61,193 bases of DNA from an uncultured Verrucomicrobia subdivision 3 bacterium (GCA_903913865.1 CAIWMU010000171.1:1-61193); one strand, 5' to 3'; numbered from the stretch's first letter, positions 8,162-17,280 are shown. Notes: generated from the letters alone by a model not told the origin. A program made the numbers and translations.

Positions 8162-8899
8162 TTACTTGATATGGCAGGTCCGGCAGATCAAGCTGCCACG
8201 GCCGGAGGAATCCGATCCGCTGATCTTGACCATGATGCCGCTGGACGGGGCGCTGCCGACCTGCTTATGGACGTCATGGCAGGAGGTGCATTGCATCTTC
8301 TGATTGGTCAGCAGGGCTTCGCCGATGGTCTTCCCGGTCAGGGAGGAGCCGGACCAGGTCGCGGGAACCGGTGCCGCCACGCCAGGGAGGCCCGGGATCG
8401 TGTCGCCGATCTTGTATCCGGTCACGGGGGTCGGATCGTTCAACTCGCGATCCTTGTCAGCCAGAGCCTTGTCATAGACGAAGGAGATGGGATGGGTGTT
8501 GTGCAGGTCCGGTCCGATCTGGGCTTCGGGGGCGATGAATTGAGAGGTGGTGCCTGTGAGGCCGCCAATGCTCTGGTTGACCGCCACTGTGCCGTCATGG
8601 CAGCTCAAGCAGGCCATGGAGGCGCCATCCGGCTTTGATGGGATGGTGGCATCCAGCTTGGTGCTCTTGGGGGTGCCGGCGTTATACATCGTGAACGAGG
8701 CCTTTGTGGTTTCATGGGCCCAGAGGGGGATGATCTGGTCCTTGTCCGTATTGTGCGCCTGGTGACAGGGGCTGCAAACGCCCTTGCGGGTGTTCCAGGA
8801 GGCCTGCGACAGGTCGTGGGGGGAATTAATGACACCTGCCTGGGCGACCGCGGGAATCGCGGCGACCAGACCGATCAACAGGAGGTTTTGCTTCTTCAT
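8162..8899 (-). CDS. Exported tetraheme c-type cytochrome
   Basis: This 245-residue protein has a clear Sec signal (KKQNLLLIGLVAAIPAVAQA) and four CXXCH motifs: CSPCH, CLSCH, CTSCH and CRTCH (the last at the extreme C terminus). The INSPHDLS..C.PCH.AHN region resembles the start of the 12-heme protein. I chose the ATG at 8899 because it precedes the signal peptide; longer in-frame starts would add about 100 residues that overlap hemA and look non-coding. It stands between the CbcL-like gene/hemA and the conduit operon, separated from the NHL lipoprotein by 135 nt. It would suit a soluble periplasmic shuttle between the inner-membrane oxidoreductase and the conduit. This is inference. Confidence 0.9.
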   Translation of the reverse strand: MKKQNLLLIGLVAAIPAVAQAGVINSPHDLSQASWNTRKGVCSPCHQAHNTDKDQIIPLWAHETTKASFTMYNAGTPKSTKLDATIPSKPDGASMACLSCHDGTVAVNQSIGGLTGTTSQFIAPEAQIGPDLHNTHPISFVYDKALADKDRELNDPTPVTGYKIGDTIPGLPGVAAPVPATWSGSSLTGKTIGEALLTNQKMQCTSCHDVHKQVGSAPSSGIMVKISGSDSSGRGSLICRTCHIK

Positions 8900-9068
8900 A
8901 CTACTTTTAGCGCGTGCTATTTTTGTTTGTGGCGAAAGCGGCGGGATTGCCGCGTCAGGCACACCATCGACAGGATGGCGTGGTTCCAACGCGGTGATAA
9001 ACCATGGGTGTGCACACCCGCCGGTTTCCGCGTCGAAATTGTTGAGGGGTTGCTCATGGGGTTCCGAT

Positions 9069-10130
9069 TCATGCTGGCACACCTGCCAGAATGCAGTCGG
9101 GAGCAGATTCCCGTTTGGGGGGTGGACCTGAGAACCGCGCAAGGAGGGCGGTTGCCCGCTCGTTGATGATCTCCTGGCTGCGCACCAGTTCATGTTCACG
9201 GTTCTTCACGTTCTCCCGGACGATGTTCTCCAAATGGTCCACGTTGTAAAGATAGACATTTGGCAGTTCCTGCACATTGGTGTCAATATCCCTTGGAACG
9301 GCGATGTCGATCAGGAAAAGGGGTTGGTTGCGCCTCGCTGTCATGACCGTGGCCAACTCAGCCTTGTGCAGGATGGTCTGCGGGCTTCCGGTGGATGTGA
9401 CCACAATGTCCGCCCGGGCGACTCCCTGCAGACATTGATCGTGGGGAATGGCTTCACCCCCAAATGCGGTTGCGAGATTCACAGCCTTCTCGGGTGAACG
9501 GTTGGAAACCAGAACGGAGCGGACCCCCTTCTTGGAAAGATGCTTTACGCAGGCCTCCCCCATTTTGCCCGCGCCGATGATCATCACTGTCTTTTTGGAC
9601 AGGTCTGAATCAAAGATACGTTCCGCAAGGTCCACCGCCACACTGCCAACAGAGGTTGATCCCCGTCCAATGCCGGTCCGGGTGCGGATCTCCTTGGCCG
9701 TCTGGAGGGCTGTCTGGAAAAGGCGGTTGGTGATCTTGCCGGTGAGGCCGAACTCCTGGGCGGTCTGGTAGGCCTGCTTGACCTGACCTGTGATTTCCGT
9801 CTCCCCGATCACCAGGGAATCAAGCCCGCCCGCCACCGTGAACAGGTGCTCGACGGCTGCCCGGCCATGCCTGATATAAACATATGGCCGATAGTCGAGT
9901 TCCACACTTGAGAGGGTCTCGAACAACTTCTCCAAAGGTCGGGCCACCTGACTGGCAACCCCGTAAATCTCGACCCGGTTGCAGGTTGAGACGACGACGA
10001 CCTCCTGAAGATTGCCTGCCAGTTTGAGCCGACAGCCGTGGCAGCGCAGGCGTGAGGCTTGGACAGCCAGTTTCTCGCGCACTTCCACAGGCGCGGTCTT
10101 GTAACTAAGGCCAACGACGAAGAGGTTCAT
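9069..10130 (-). CDS. hemA: Glutamyl-tRNA reductase
   Basis: HemA reduces glutamyl-tRNA to glutamate-1-semialdehyde, the first committed step of haem synthesis by the C5 pathway, in the cytoplasm. The catalytic Cys50 lies in STCNRVEIYG. The NADPH-binding region has VMIIGAGKMGEACVKHL. The HGRAAVEHLFTVAGGLDSLVIGE block is typical of the family. At 353 residues it is shorter than the common form of about 415. The C-terminal dimerisation domain seems largely missing, ending shortly after the helix containing RSQEIINERATALLARF. Short versions exist in some bacteria, so truncation need not mean loss of function. Its place among multiheme cytochrome genes fits a high haem demand. Confidence 0.93.
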   Translation of the reverse strand: MNLFVVGLSYKTAPVEVREKLAVQASRLRCHGCRLKLAGNLQEVVVVSTCNRVEIYGVASQVARPLEKLFETLSSVELDYRPYVYIRHGRAAVEHLFTVAGGLDSLVIGETEITGQVKQAYQTAQEFGLTGKITNRLFQTALQTAKEIRTRTGIGRGSTSVGSVAVDLAERIFDSDLSKKTVMIIGAGKMGEACVKHLSKKGVRSVLVSNRSPEKAVNLATAFGGEAIPHDQCLQGVARADIVVTSTGSPQTILHKAELATVMTARRNQPLFLIDIAVPRDIDTNVQELPNVYLYNVDHLENIVRENVKNREHELVRSQEIINERATALLARFSGPPPKRESAPDCILAGVPA

Positions 10131-10415
10131 GCGAAATCGAGTGGGGTGGGGCGAAAGACGTTGGGGCAGGCGGGTGTGGATGATGCACCACTGGCCACCT
10201 TACGGGCTTGACTGGGCTGCCGTTCCGATTGCACGCCATCAAGCTAGCCGGAAGTGGTTTTGTTGCTTGTCTGGAATTGGCATTTTTTAACCATTTCTTG
10301 CCCGATCACGACAACAAATAGTTGGGCTGCGTGGGGGCACTCTCCCCCGGAACGGCGCTTTGGGATAGGGGTGTGGATCGATCACACCCCATTCCGAATC
10401 AGAAGGCGGCTGGCA

Positions 10416-12173
10416 TCAGCCTTTTTTGTCCGTTGCAGCGGGTGGCGCTGTCGGTTTTGCCGGGTTTGGACATTCCACAGGGTCCTTTTCCAGGGGATGC
10501 TCCTCCTCCTGCCAGTGATGGGAAACCTTGCCGTTCACGCAGGCCCAGTTGATGGGGTAAATGTCCGGATCAAAGATCACATGGTAGAAATGCCAGACGA
10601 CGATGGCGAGGCAGGCCAGAATCGCCTCATAGTAATGGATCGCAGTGGCCACATCCACCGTCCACCGGGGCAGAAACCCTGTGACATCCATCTTGAACCA
10701 GATCATCAACCCGGTGAGCCCCATGATGAGCGTGCCCCAGACCACGGCCCAGTATTCCATCTTCTCCGCGTAGCCGAAGCGGCCGATCTGCGCTTTCTTC
10801 TCGCTCATTCCCAGGAGATAACGGCCGTTTACGAGCAGGTCTGTGGCATCCTTTTTGACCGGCCACAAATCCTTCACCAGTTTCCTGCCTTCTGGGGAGC
10901 TGATCACATAGTAGATGTGGTAGAGGCCCCCCAGAAGCATGACCACTCCCGAAATCCGGTGGCTCCAGCGGCGCAGCATCTCACTGGAGCCCATCAGGGT
11001 TGTGAGCCAGGAGTCCGGGTATTTGAGGGCGAACCCTGTGACAGCAAGGATGATGAAGCTGACCGCGAGAATCACATGCTGGAGCCGTTGCGAGAGGCTC
11101 ATGCGAACGACGTTGAAGTTCGCGGCGTTGAACCGGGCGCGGACTTTTCTAAACAGCAGCAGTCCATTATGCAGCAGCATGAATCCAATGGTTCCGAAGA
11201 TCAGGACAAGGTAGATCCTGCGCACCCACCAGTTGATGTTCCCACCCGCATCTGTTGCCGAGGCCTGGCCTCCGGCATCCACGTGGACTTTGCTGGTGAC
11301 AAAATTCTCGGAAGCGCCGGGGTGGCAGTTGCCACAGGTTTTGGCGAGATTGGAGGAATGGATTGTGGATCCCGGGTCGGTCGAGGGCAGGACCTTGTGG
11401 AACCCATGGCAACTGCCGCAGTTTGCCGCTGTTGCAGAGCCATATTGTGCGGCGAGGCCGTGATAGCTGCCAAAGAAAGTTGTCACACGATCCTTGGGCA
11501 GGTTGTAGCGGGTGTTCATCCGCTCCGAGGCGTGGCAGGTGCTGCAAACGTCGGCGGAAATCGCGAGCGGGGAACGGTTCTTGGGATCGCGGGTGTTGTG
11601 CTCGGCATGGCAATCTGTGCAGGTGGGGGCATCCTTGTGCCCGGCTTTGACTGCCTTGCCGTGAATGCTCTGGCCAACGTCCTCGGCAGCCTTCTCATGG
11701 CAACGTCCGCAGGTTTGGGCAATGCGTGAGAAATTCAGGGGGGAATCGGCCGAGGTCGGCGGGACGATGCCGTGGTTTCCATGGCAATCACGGCAGGCGG
11801 CCACATTCGCCTTCCCGCGACCCGCTGCCAGTCCGTGGACACTTGTGCCGTAGGCTAGGGATTGCCGCTGGTGGCACTGCCCGCAATCGACAGCCTTGGC
11901 GGCTACGGCGTTGTCCGGGTGGTCGGAGGTGAGGTCCGAGTGACAGCTGGCGCAACTGTTTGTCTTGTGGGTGCTTCCTTTCAGCCGGGCTGCATCCACA
12001 TACAGGGAGATGGATCCTCCTGAAGCGTTCGTTTTGGAAAGTTCCTTGTCTGAGTGGCAATCCAGACAAACGCTGTCCTTTATTTCGGCGGCGGCGACCC
12101 TCCCGGCGAACGTGGTGCAAAACATGGCGAGGGCTGCAGCAGCCCCTGCGAAGATCCATTTGATTCCAAACAT
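10416..12173 (-). CDS. CbcL-like nine-heme/cytochrome b quinol oxidoreductase
   Basis: This 585-residue fusion has a signal peptide, then a periplasmic domain with nine CXXCH motifs: CLDCH, CASCH, CGQCH, CRDCH, CGRCH, CTDCH, CSTCH, CGSCH and CGNCH. A membrane domain of about five helices follows, from about residue 325, with histidines placed for b-hemes (LQH, SHR, GLYHIYY, WHFYH). The architecture matches CbcL of Geobacter sulfurreducens, a nine-heme domain fused to a HydC/FdnI-type cytochrome b that passes electrons from the quinol pool to the periplasm during low-potential metal respiration. I use the ATG at 12173 just before the signal peptide. The longer in-frame start would overlap hisB on the other strand. 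It is the probable inner-membrane entry point for the conduit genes downstream. Confidence 0.88.
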   Translation of the reverse strand: MFGIKWIFAGAAAALAMFCTTFAGRVAAAEIKDSVCLDCHSDKELSKTNASGGSISLYVDAARLKGSTHKTNSCASCHSDLTSDHPDNAVAAKAVDCGQCHQRQSLAYGTSVHGLAAGRGKANVAACRDCHGNHGIVPPTSADSPLNFSRIAQTCGRCHEKAAEDVGQSIHGKAVKAGHKDAPTCTDCHAEHNTRDPKNRSPLAISADVCSTCHASERMNTRYNLPKDRVTTFFGSYHGLAAQYGSATAANCGSCHGFHKVLPSTDPGSTIHSSNLAKTCGNCHPGASENFVTSKVHVDAGGQASATDAGGNINWWVRRIYLVLIFGTIGFMLLHNGLLLFRKVRARFNAANFNVVRMSLSQRLQHVILAVSFIILAVTGFALKYPDSWLTTLMGSSEMLRRWSHRISGVVMLLGGLYHIYYVISSPEGRKLVKDLWPVKKDATDLLVNGRYLLGMSEKKAQIGRFGYAEKMEYWAVVWGTLIMGLTGLMIWFKMDVTGFLPRWTVDVATAIHYYEAILACLAIVVWHFYHVIFDPDIYPINWACVNGKVSHHWQEEEHPLEKDPVECPNPAKPTAPPAATDKKG

Positions 12174-12374
12174 AGCTAAACTTAGTTTGCTCGATGTTAG
12201 AATTAATTGCTCTACATGAATTGTTCTTTCTTTGGCTTTTTTTGGTTGACCATATTTTGTTATTGGGCTGACAAGGGATGGTTTGGATGTTTCCTTTGAG
12301 GGCATCCATGGGATTGGGGAAACGGGAATCGTGGTCGTTGTGTTTCGGGGGCGGGTATGTTTTACTGGGGGCAA

Positions 12375-13037
12375 ATGAAGCATCGGCGAGCGCAGATCAA
12401 ACGGGAGACGAAGGAGACGAGGATCTCATTGCGCCTGAATATTGATGGCACGGGCAAGGCGAAAGTGAAGACGGGGATTCCGTTTCTGGACCACATGCTG
12501 ACGCTGGTGGCGAAGCATGGGGTGCTGGATCTGGAGTTGAACTGTGACGGGGACGTGGAGGTGGATGGTCACCACACGGTTGAGGATTGCGGGATCGTAC
12601 TGGGGCAGGGCTTTCTAAAGGCCTTGGGGGACAAGAAAGGGATCCGTCGTTATGGGGCAGGGTTTGATCCGGCCAATCCTTTCACAGGTGAAGCCTATGT
12701 GCCTATGGATGAATGCCTTGCGCGGTGTGTGATTGATTTCAGCGGGAGGCCCTATCTGGTGTGGAGGGGGGTGGAAAACCTTTCCTACCGGATGGTCAGC
12801 CGGGCGGAACGTGCGCAGGACATGTCGAGCGCCTTCCGGTTTGGCCTGGCCCGGGAGTTTTTCCAGGGATTTGCGAACGAGGCCCGCTGCAACCTGCATT
12901 TGGAGTTGTTGTATGGGGAGGAACCGCACCATGTGGTGGAGGTCCTGTTCAAGGCATTTGCTAAGGCGACCGACAACGCCTGCCAGAGGGATCCCCGCAT
13001 TGAGGGGCAGTTGCCATCCACCAAGGGAAAACTGTGA
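12375..13037 (+). CDS. hisB: Imidazoleglycerol-phosphate dehydratase
   Basis: HisB dehydrates imidazole glycerol phosphate to imidazole acetol phosphate in histidine synthesis. Family blocks present are GIPFLDHMLTLVAKHG, DGHHTVEDCGIVLG (metal-binding histidines), FSGRPYLVWRG and EPHHVVEVLFKAFAKA. The 221-residue length fits the single-function enzyme without the phosphatase domain. I chose the ATG at 12375, preceded by GGGGGC, over the in-frame ATG at 12357. It is divergent from the CbcL-like gene. The 201-nt AT-rich gap between them must hold both promoters, but I could not pick convincing boxes. No other his gene is nearby. Confidence 0.93.
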   Translation: MKHRRAQIKRETKETRISLRLNIDGTGKAKVKTGIPFLDHMLTLVAKHGVLDLELNCDGDVEVDGHHTVEDCGIVLGQGFLKALGDKKGIRRYGAGFDPANPFTGEAYVPMDECLARCVIDFSGRPYLVWRGVENLSYRMVSRAERAQDMSSAFRFGLAREFFQGFANEARCNLHLELLYGEEPHHVVEVLFKAFAKATDNACQRDPRIEGQLPSTKGKL

Positions 13038-13076
13038 AGGAAGTTGAATAGCAGTGGATTGTAAGCCGTCAAAATA

Positions 13077-13676
13077 ATGGCAGAGATATCACATTCCTCA
13101 GCCGACGATGAAGCGTTGGTCCGGGAGGCGCAGCAGGGGGGCCTGGATGCGTTTGAGGAATTGGTGTCGAGGCATCGGGACCGGATTTATGGCAGGGCCT
13201 ACAGCATGGTGCGGAATGAGGAAGAGGCGATGGATCTTTCGCAGGAAGCCTGGGTGAAAGGGTGGCAAAGGCTGGCACAGTTCCAGCGGGAAAGCAGTTT
13301 TGCCACCTGGATGACCCGGATTGTGATCAATCTGTGTCTCGACCACCTGCGCAAGCAGAAGAGGCAGAGGTCGGAATCGCTAGACGCTCTGAATGAGGAA
13401 TCCGGCGGGGTGGAGAGACTGATGCCGGTGCTGACGGTGAACCCGACTGAGCGTCTGGAGCGTGGGGAGTTGAGGCAGAGGATTGATAGTGCGCTGAACC
13501 AGCTGTCCCATGAGCATCGAACGGCACTGGTTTTGCACGAATTTGAGGAAATGGAATATAAGGAAATCGCGCGGGTGATGGGTTGCTCGATTGGGACGGT
13601 TATGTCCCGGTTGTTTTATGCCCGGCGGAAGCTGGCGGTGATCCTGGCTGATTTGAAGAAAAGCGAGGCGACATAA
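13077..13676 (+). CDS. ECF-type RNA polymerase sigma factor
   Basis: This 199-residue protein has sigma region 2 (LVSRHRDRIYGRAYSMVRN, DLSQEAWVKGWQRLAQFQ, SSFATWMTRIVINLCLDHL) and region 4 with a helix-turn-helix (HRTALVLHEFEEMEYKEIA then MGCSIGTVMSRLFYARR). There is no region 1 or 3, as in ECF (RpoE-like) factors. The stop codon overlaps the ATG of the next gene (TAATG), an anti-sigma factor, so the pair is probably translated in a fixed ratio. The target regulon cannot be read from the sequence. Confidence 0.92.
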   Translation: MAEISHSSADDEALVREAQQGGLDAFEELVSRHRDRIYGRAYSMVRNEEEAMDLSQEAWVKGWQRLAQFQRESSFATWMTRIVINLCLDHLRKQKRQRSESLDALNEESGGVERLMPVLTVNPTERLERGELRQRIDSALNQLSHEHRTALVLHEFEEMEYKEIARVMGCSIGTVMSRLFYARRKLAVILADLKKSEAT

Positions 13677-14152
13677 TGGAAAATGACGCACATTTGAAAC
13701 TGCAGGCCTTCGTGGATGGTGAACTGCCTGAAGCTGAAGCCCGGGTGGTGGCCAGCCAGCTCGCCAGGGATGCGGATGCTGCGGCACTGATCGCGGAAAT
13801 GAAGTTCACCCGTCATGCTTTGGCAGGGCATGAAAAGGCGGTCCGGGTTCCCGAAAGCCGGGATTTTTACTGGTCAAAGATCCGGCGGCAGATTGAAGCA
13901 TCAGAGGTTGAACGTCCGGCGCCTGTTGCCATCCCCTGGCATGCGAAGTTGCGGCGGTTCCTTGCTCCGGCCACAGCCGTGGCGGTGGTTGCCATCGCAG
14001 GCCTTCTTGCAACCCAGCCTGTCGGGGTCGTGGGCGGGACGGAAACATCACTTTCGGACTCGGGGGCGTTCACTTACAGGGACTTTTCCTCCGGGACAAC
14101 TCTGGTCTGGCTCTCCTATCCCGCGGAAGAGACCCTGGACGACGAAGACTGA
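13676..14152 (+). CDS. Membrane anti-sigma factor without zinc ligands
   Basis: This 158-residue protein has an N-terminal helical domain with HLKLQAFVDGELPEAEARV, typical of anti-sigma domains. One transmembrane helix follows (about residues 98-115, ATAVAVVAIAGLLATQPVG), then a short extracytoplasmic tail with the motif SGTTLVWLSY. It contains no cysteine at all, so the HX3CX2C zinc site found in many ECF anti-sigma factors is missing. Overlap with the sigma gene supports the pairing. It should hold the sigma factor at the membrane until a signal is sensed. The signal is unknown. Confidence 0.8.
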   Translation: MENDAHLKLQAFVDGELPEAEARVVASQLARDADAAALIAEMKFTRHALAGHEKAVRVPESRDFYWSKIRRQIEASEVERPAPVAIPWHAKLRRFLAPATAVAVVAIAGLLATQPVGVVGGTETSLSDSGAFTYRDFSSGTTLVWLSYPAEETLDDED

Positions 14153-14173
14153 GCCTTTGGAATTATTGTGGTC

Positions 14174-14638
14174 ATGAATAATGAACAAAAATCGCTTGGA
14201 TGGATGTTGTGGATGGCTGTGCTGGTCCTGTGCCTGAGCATGACAGCCGGATCGGCCCAGACGGCCACCCTGAAGCTTGAAGCCCAGTTGTTATGGGGAA
14301 CGAACGACGGGACATCGCCCAATCCGAAGCACAAGCCGGTTGGTCCCGAAATTCGCAAGAAGCTGAAGGAACTGCCGCTGAAGTGGACCAACTACTTCGA
14401 GGAAAACCGCAAGTCTTTTGACGTGGCCGAGGGCGGCGCCAACAAGGTCAGCCTGAGCGATCGTTGTGAAGTGGAGGTCAGGAATCTTGGTGGAAACAAG
14501 ATTGAGGTGACCCATTTTGGCAAGGGCGAGAAGGTTGTGAAGCAAACCCAGACGCTGCCCAAGGGGGAACTGCTGGTTCTGGGAGGCAACGCCCCCAACT
14601 CCACCGCATGGCTCGTGGTGCTCAAGCACGCGGAATAG
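14174..14638 (+). CDS. Small exported protein of unknown function
   Basis: This 154-residue protein has an N-terminal signal peptide (hydrophobic region about residues 9-27, cleavage near GSA-Q). The mature part begins with TLKLEAQLLWGTND and has a mixed beta pattern ending in WLVVLKHAE. I do not recognise the family. It follows the sigma/anti-sigma pair by 21 nt on the same strand and is probably co-transcribed. It might be an extracytoplasmic partner of the anti-sigma tail or a target gene; neither is shown. I preferred the ATG at 14174 over the GTG at 14168. Confidence 0.75.
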   Translation: MNNEQKSLGWMLWMAVLVLCLSMTAGSAQTATLKLEAQLLWGTNDGTSPNPKHKPVGPEIRKKLKELPLKWTNYFEENRKSFDVAEGGANKVSLSDRCEVEVRNLGGNKIEVTHFGKGEKVVKQTQTLPKGELLVLGGNAPNSTAWLVVLKHAE

Positions 14639-14829
14639 TAGCAGGGACGGGGCTGGTTCATGGTCGCAGGGGGGCTTTCAGGGGCGATCATTCGGGATGC
14701 ACACAGCTCCCGGGGTGCGTTCTTGGGGTTGTTTAATCCACCTCCTGGCGGGTGTTCCTTTTTACCAATACTGAACGATTTTCGATGCGGAGGGTCCAAC
14801 TTCTGCTATTTATAAGAATACAAAGTTAA

Positions 14830-17280
14830 ATGATCGCTCGATTGATTCCTCAATGTGCCTTGCTGGCCCTCGCTGGCAGCCTGTGCGTTTTTTCCACTGC
14901 CCGGGCCGATTCCCCCGATTCTCCCGCCAAGGCTCCCGAGGCCACGGCCGAGGTCCGGGCCAATGACAAGGCGACAAACGTGTTCCGGCCGATCCGGCCG
15001 GGTCCGGCAGATGGCCGGATCTCGTTTGTGGTTGCCAAGATGCTGGAGCAGATGCACTACTCCCGGCAGCCATTCAACGCAGGAGTTTCCAGCAATTTTC
15101 TCAATCGCTACATCGAGATGCTGGATCCCCAGAAGCTTCACTTCACCCAGGATGATCTGCAACGATTCGCGCCCTACAGCACCAATCTGGACAAGCTGAC
15201 CGTCACCCGGCGGGGCTTGGGTGATCCATGGCCCGGATTCGAGATCTTCAACCAGTTCATGAGCCGGTTGCAGGAGCGGGTTGAATTTATTGATGCCTCC
15301 CTGAAGACAGAGACCTTCGATTTCACTGCCGACGAGAGGATTCTGATGAACCGGAAGGATGCGCACCATCCCAAGGACATCGACGAGGCAAGAAAACTCT
15401 GGTTGGAGCGCCTCCGCTATGAATACCTCCAGGAGAAGCTGGCCAAGATGGATGCCAAGAAAAAGGCGGATCCCTCCCGGACCGCCGCCCTGCCGGATGC
15501 CAAGCTGGACAAGAAGGTTGACGCCAAGCCCAAGACGGAGCGGGAGGAGATTGTCGAAACCCTTCACAACAGGTATATGCGGAACCTGCGCACGTTCAAG
15601 GACTGGGACAACGACGACGTCATGCAGTGGTATCTGACCGCGCTTGCCCATGTCTATGATCCCCACTCTGATTACTTCGGGAGCGAGCAGTTGGACACCT
15701 TTGCCATCGGAATGAATCTGAGCCTGTTCGGGATCGGTGCGGAACTTTCCTCTGAGGACGGCTATTGCAGCATCCGGCGCCTGATTGCGGGCGGGCCTGC
15801 GGAGAAGAGCAAGAAGATGAAGGAGAAGGACAGGATTGTTGCAGTCGCCCAGAGCAACCAGCCACCAGTGGATGTTGTGGACATGAGCCTCAACAAGGCT
15901 GTGCAGTTGATCCGCGGACCCAAGGGAACGGAAGTCACATTGACCATCGTGCCTGCTGGAGAGAGCACCTCCACCCGGAAGACCCTCACACTGGTGCGGG
16001 ACGAGATCAAGCTGGAGGACCAGGAAGCCAAGGCGAAGATCATTGACCTTCCGGACGGTAAGGGACATTCAGCGCGACTCGGGGTGATTGATCTCCCCTC
16101 CTTTTACGCCAGTTTTGATCCTGCGAACACGCGGGGGAAAACGTCGGAACCGAAGAGCACCACGGCCGACGTGGCTAAGTTGATCACCAAGCTCAAGCAG
16201 GAGAATGTTGAGGGAATCATTCTGGATCTGCGTCGCAACGGCGGCGGTTCCCTTGAGGAGGCGATCCGCCTCACGGGACTGTTCATCAAGCAGGGACCGG
16301 TCGTTCAGGTGCGGGATACAGATGGCAACACCCAGGTCGAATCGGACCGTGATCCATCCATTGCTTATGAGGGACCGCTGGTGGTGATGACCAGTCGTTT
16401 CAGCGCATCGGCTTCGGAGATCCTTGCGGGAGCCCTTCAGGATTACGGGCGGGCGCTCATCGTCGGGGATATTTCCACCCACGGCAAAGGAACGGTTCAG
16501 AGCGTCAATTCGCTCAAGCCGTTCATGAATGTCGGAAATCTGACGCTTACAAATGATCCCGGAGCGTTGAAGCTGACGATCAAGAAGTTCTATCGCGCCA
16601 GCGGGGCATCCACCCAGCTGAAGGGGGTCACGCCTGACATCATTTTGCCCTCAGTTCTTAATGAATCCAAGGACATTGGCGAAGCCGCCCTCGAAAGTGC
16701 GCTGGCGTGGGATACGATCGGCAAGGCCGCCTACGACTCCGTGAACATGGTGCAACCGCACCTCGTGGAGTTGCTAAAGCGGTCCACCCAGCGGGTCTCG
16801 GGCTCAAAGGACTTCTCCTACGTCCGCGAGGATATTGAAATCTTCAAGAAGCGGCAGGACGATAAGACCATTTCCCTGAACCTTCAAGCCCGGCTCAAGG
16901 AAAAGAGTTCGGATGACGCACGCCAGAAGGCCCGGGACAAGGAGCGCCTGGCGCGCGCTGAGACTCAGGAAAAGGTCTATGAGATTACTTTGAAAAACTC
17001 CGTTCTCCCGGGACTTCCCCCACCAGTCGAAAAGACCAACACAGTGGCCAAGGCAGCTGGCCAAAAAGGAGCCACTCCGGAGGGGCATCCCGCCGTGGAA
17101 GTTGCAGCACAATCCAAATCCAGCGGAGATGTTCTCGATGACATTGATGGAGCCGAGGCTGAAGATGCCAAGCCTGCGGCGCAGGATGTGAGCCTGATCG
17201 AGGTGGAAAAGATTCTTGTCGATTACATGTCGCTGCTGGGCAAGCATGAGGTCGTGAGCGCCAAACCCGCAGGCAGTTAG
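14830..17280 (+). CDS. prc: Tail-specific (carboxy-terminal processing) protease, S41 family
   Basis: This 816-residue exported protease has a signal peptide (cleavage about ARA-D, residue 26) and an N-terminal Prc region with FLNRYIEMLDPQKLHFTQDD. A PDZ domain lies at about residues 308-375 (RLIAGGPAEKSKKMKEKDRI). The S41 catalytic domain has the nucleophile Ser527 in RFSASASEI and general base Lys553 in THGKGTVQ. The C-terminal extension is helical and charged. The family cleaves periplasmic proteins from the C terminus and trims cell-wall hydrolases or lipoproteins in other bacteria. The length is larger than E. coli Prc (about 680), with the extra residues at the C terminus and in a Lys/Ala-rich insert near residues 205-240. 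Confidence 0.92.
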   Translation: MIARLIPQCALLALAGSLCVFSTARADSPDSPAKAPEATAEVRANDKATNVFRPIRPGPADGRISFVVAKMLEQMHYSRQPFNAGVSSNFLNRYIEMLDPQKLHFTQDDLQRFAPYSTNLDKLTVTRRGLGDPWPGFEIFNQFMSRLQERVEFIDASLKTETFDFTADERILMNRKDAHHPKDIDEARKLWLERLRYEYLQEKLAKMDAKKKADPSRTAALPDAKLDKKVDAKPKTEREEIVETLHNRYMRNLRTFKDWDNDDVMQWYLTALAHVYDPHSDYFGSEQLDTFAIGMNLSLFGIGAELSSEDGYCSIRRLIAGGPAEKSKKMKEKDRIVAVAQSNQPPVDVVDMSLNKAVQLIRGPKGTEVTLTIVPAGESTSTRKTLTLVRDEIKLEDQEAKAKIIDLPDGKGHSARLGVIDLPSFYASFDPANTRGKTSEPKSTTADVAKLITKLKQENVEGIILDLRRNGGGSLEEAIRLTGLFIKQGPVVQVRDTDGNTQVESDRDPSIAYEGPLVVMTSRFSASASEILAGALQDYGRALIVGDISTHGKGTVQSVNSLKPFMNVGNLTLTNDPGALKLTIKKFYRASGASTQLKGVTPDIILPSVLNESKDIGEAALESALAWDTIGKAAYDSVNMVQPHLVELLKRSTQRVSGSKDFSYVREDIEIFKKRQDDKTISLNLQARLKEKSSDDARQKARDKERLARAETQEKVYEITLKNSVLPGLPPPVEKTNTVAKAAGQKGATPEGHPAVEVAAQSKSSGDVLDDIDGAEAEDAKPAAQDVSLIEVEKILVDYMSLLGKHEVVSAKPAGS

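Noticed and set aside
10408-10427. Hairpin GGCTG-GCAT-CAGCC followed by six T on the plus strand
   Set aside because: The 5-bp stem overlaps the stop codon of a minus-strand gene and points the wrong way; no plus-strand gene ends here.
10254-11729. 491-codon plus-strand open frame
   Set aside because: Antisense to the CbcL-like gene, whose heme motifs and membrane helices are clear.
12174-12374. Promoter boxes between the CbcL-like gene and hisB
   Set aside because: TTGACC and TTGTCA segments exist but no acceptable -10 lies at the right spacing on either strand.
14730-14770. Terminator-like CACC..GGTG with T-rich tail after the small exported gene
   Set aside because: The stem is only about 4 bp, too weak to call.
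14806-16068. 420-codon minus-strand open frame
   Set aside because: Shadow of the S41 protease; no domain content.
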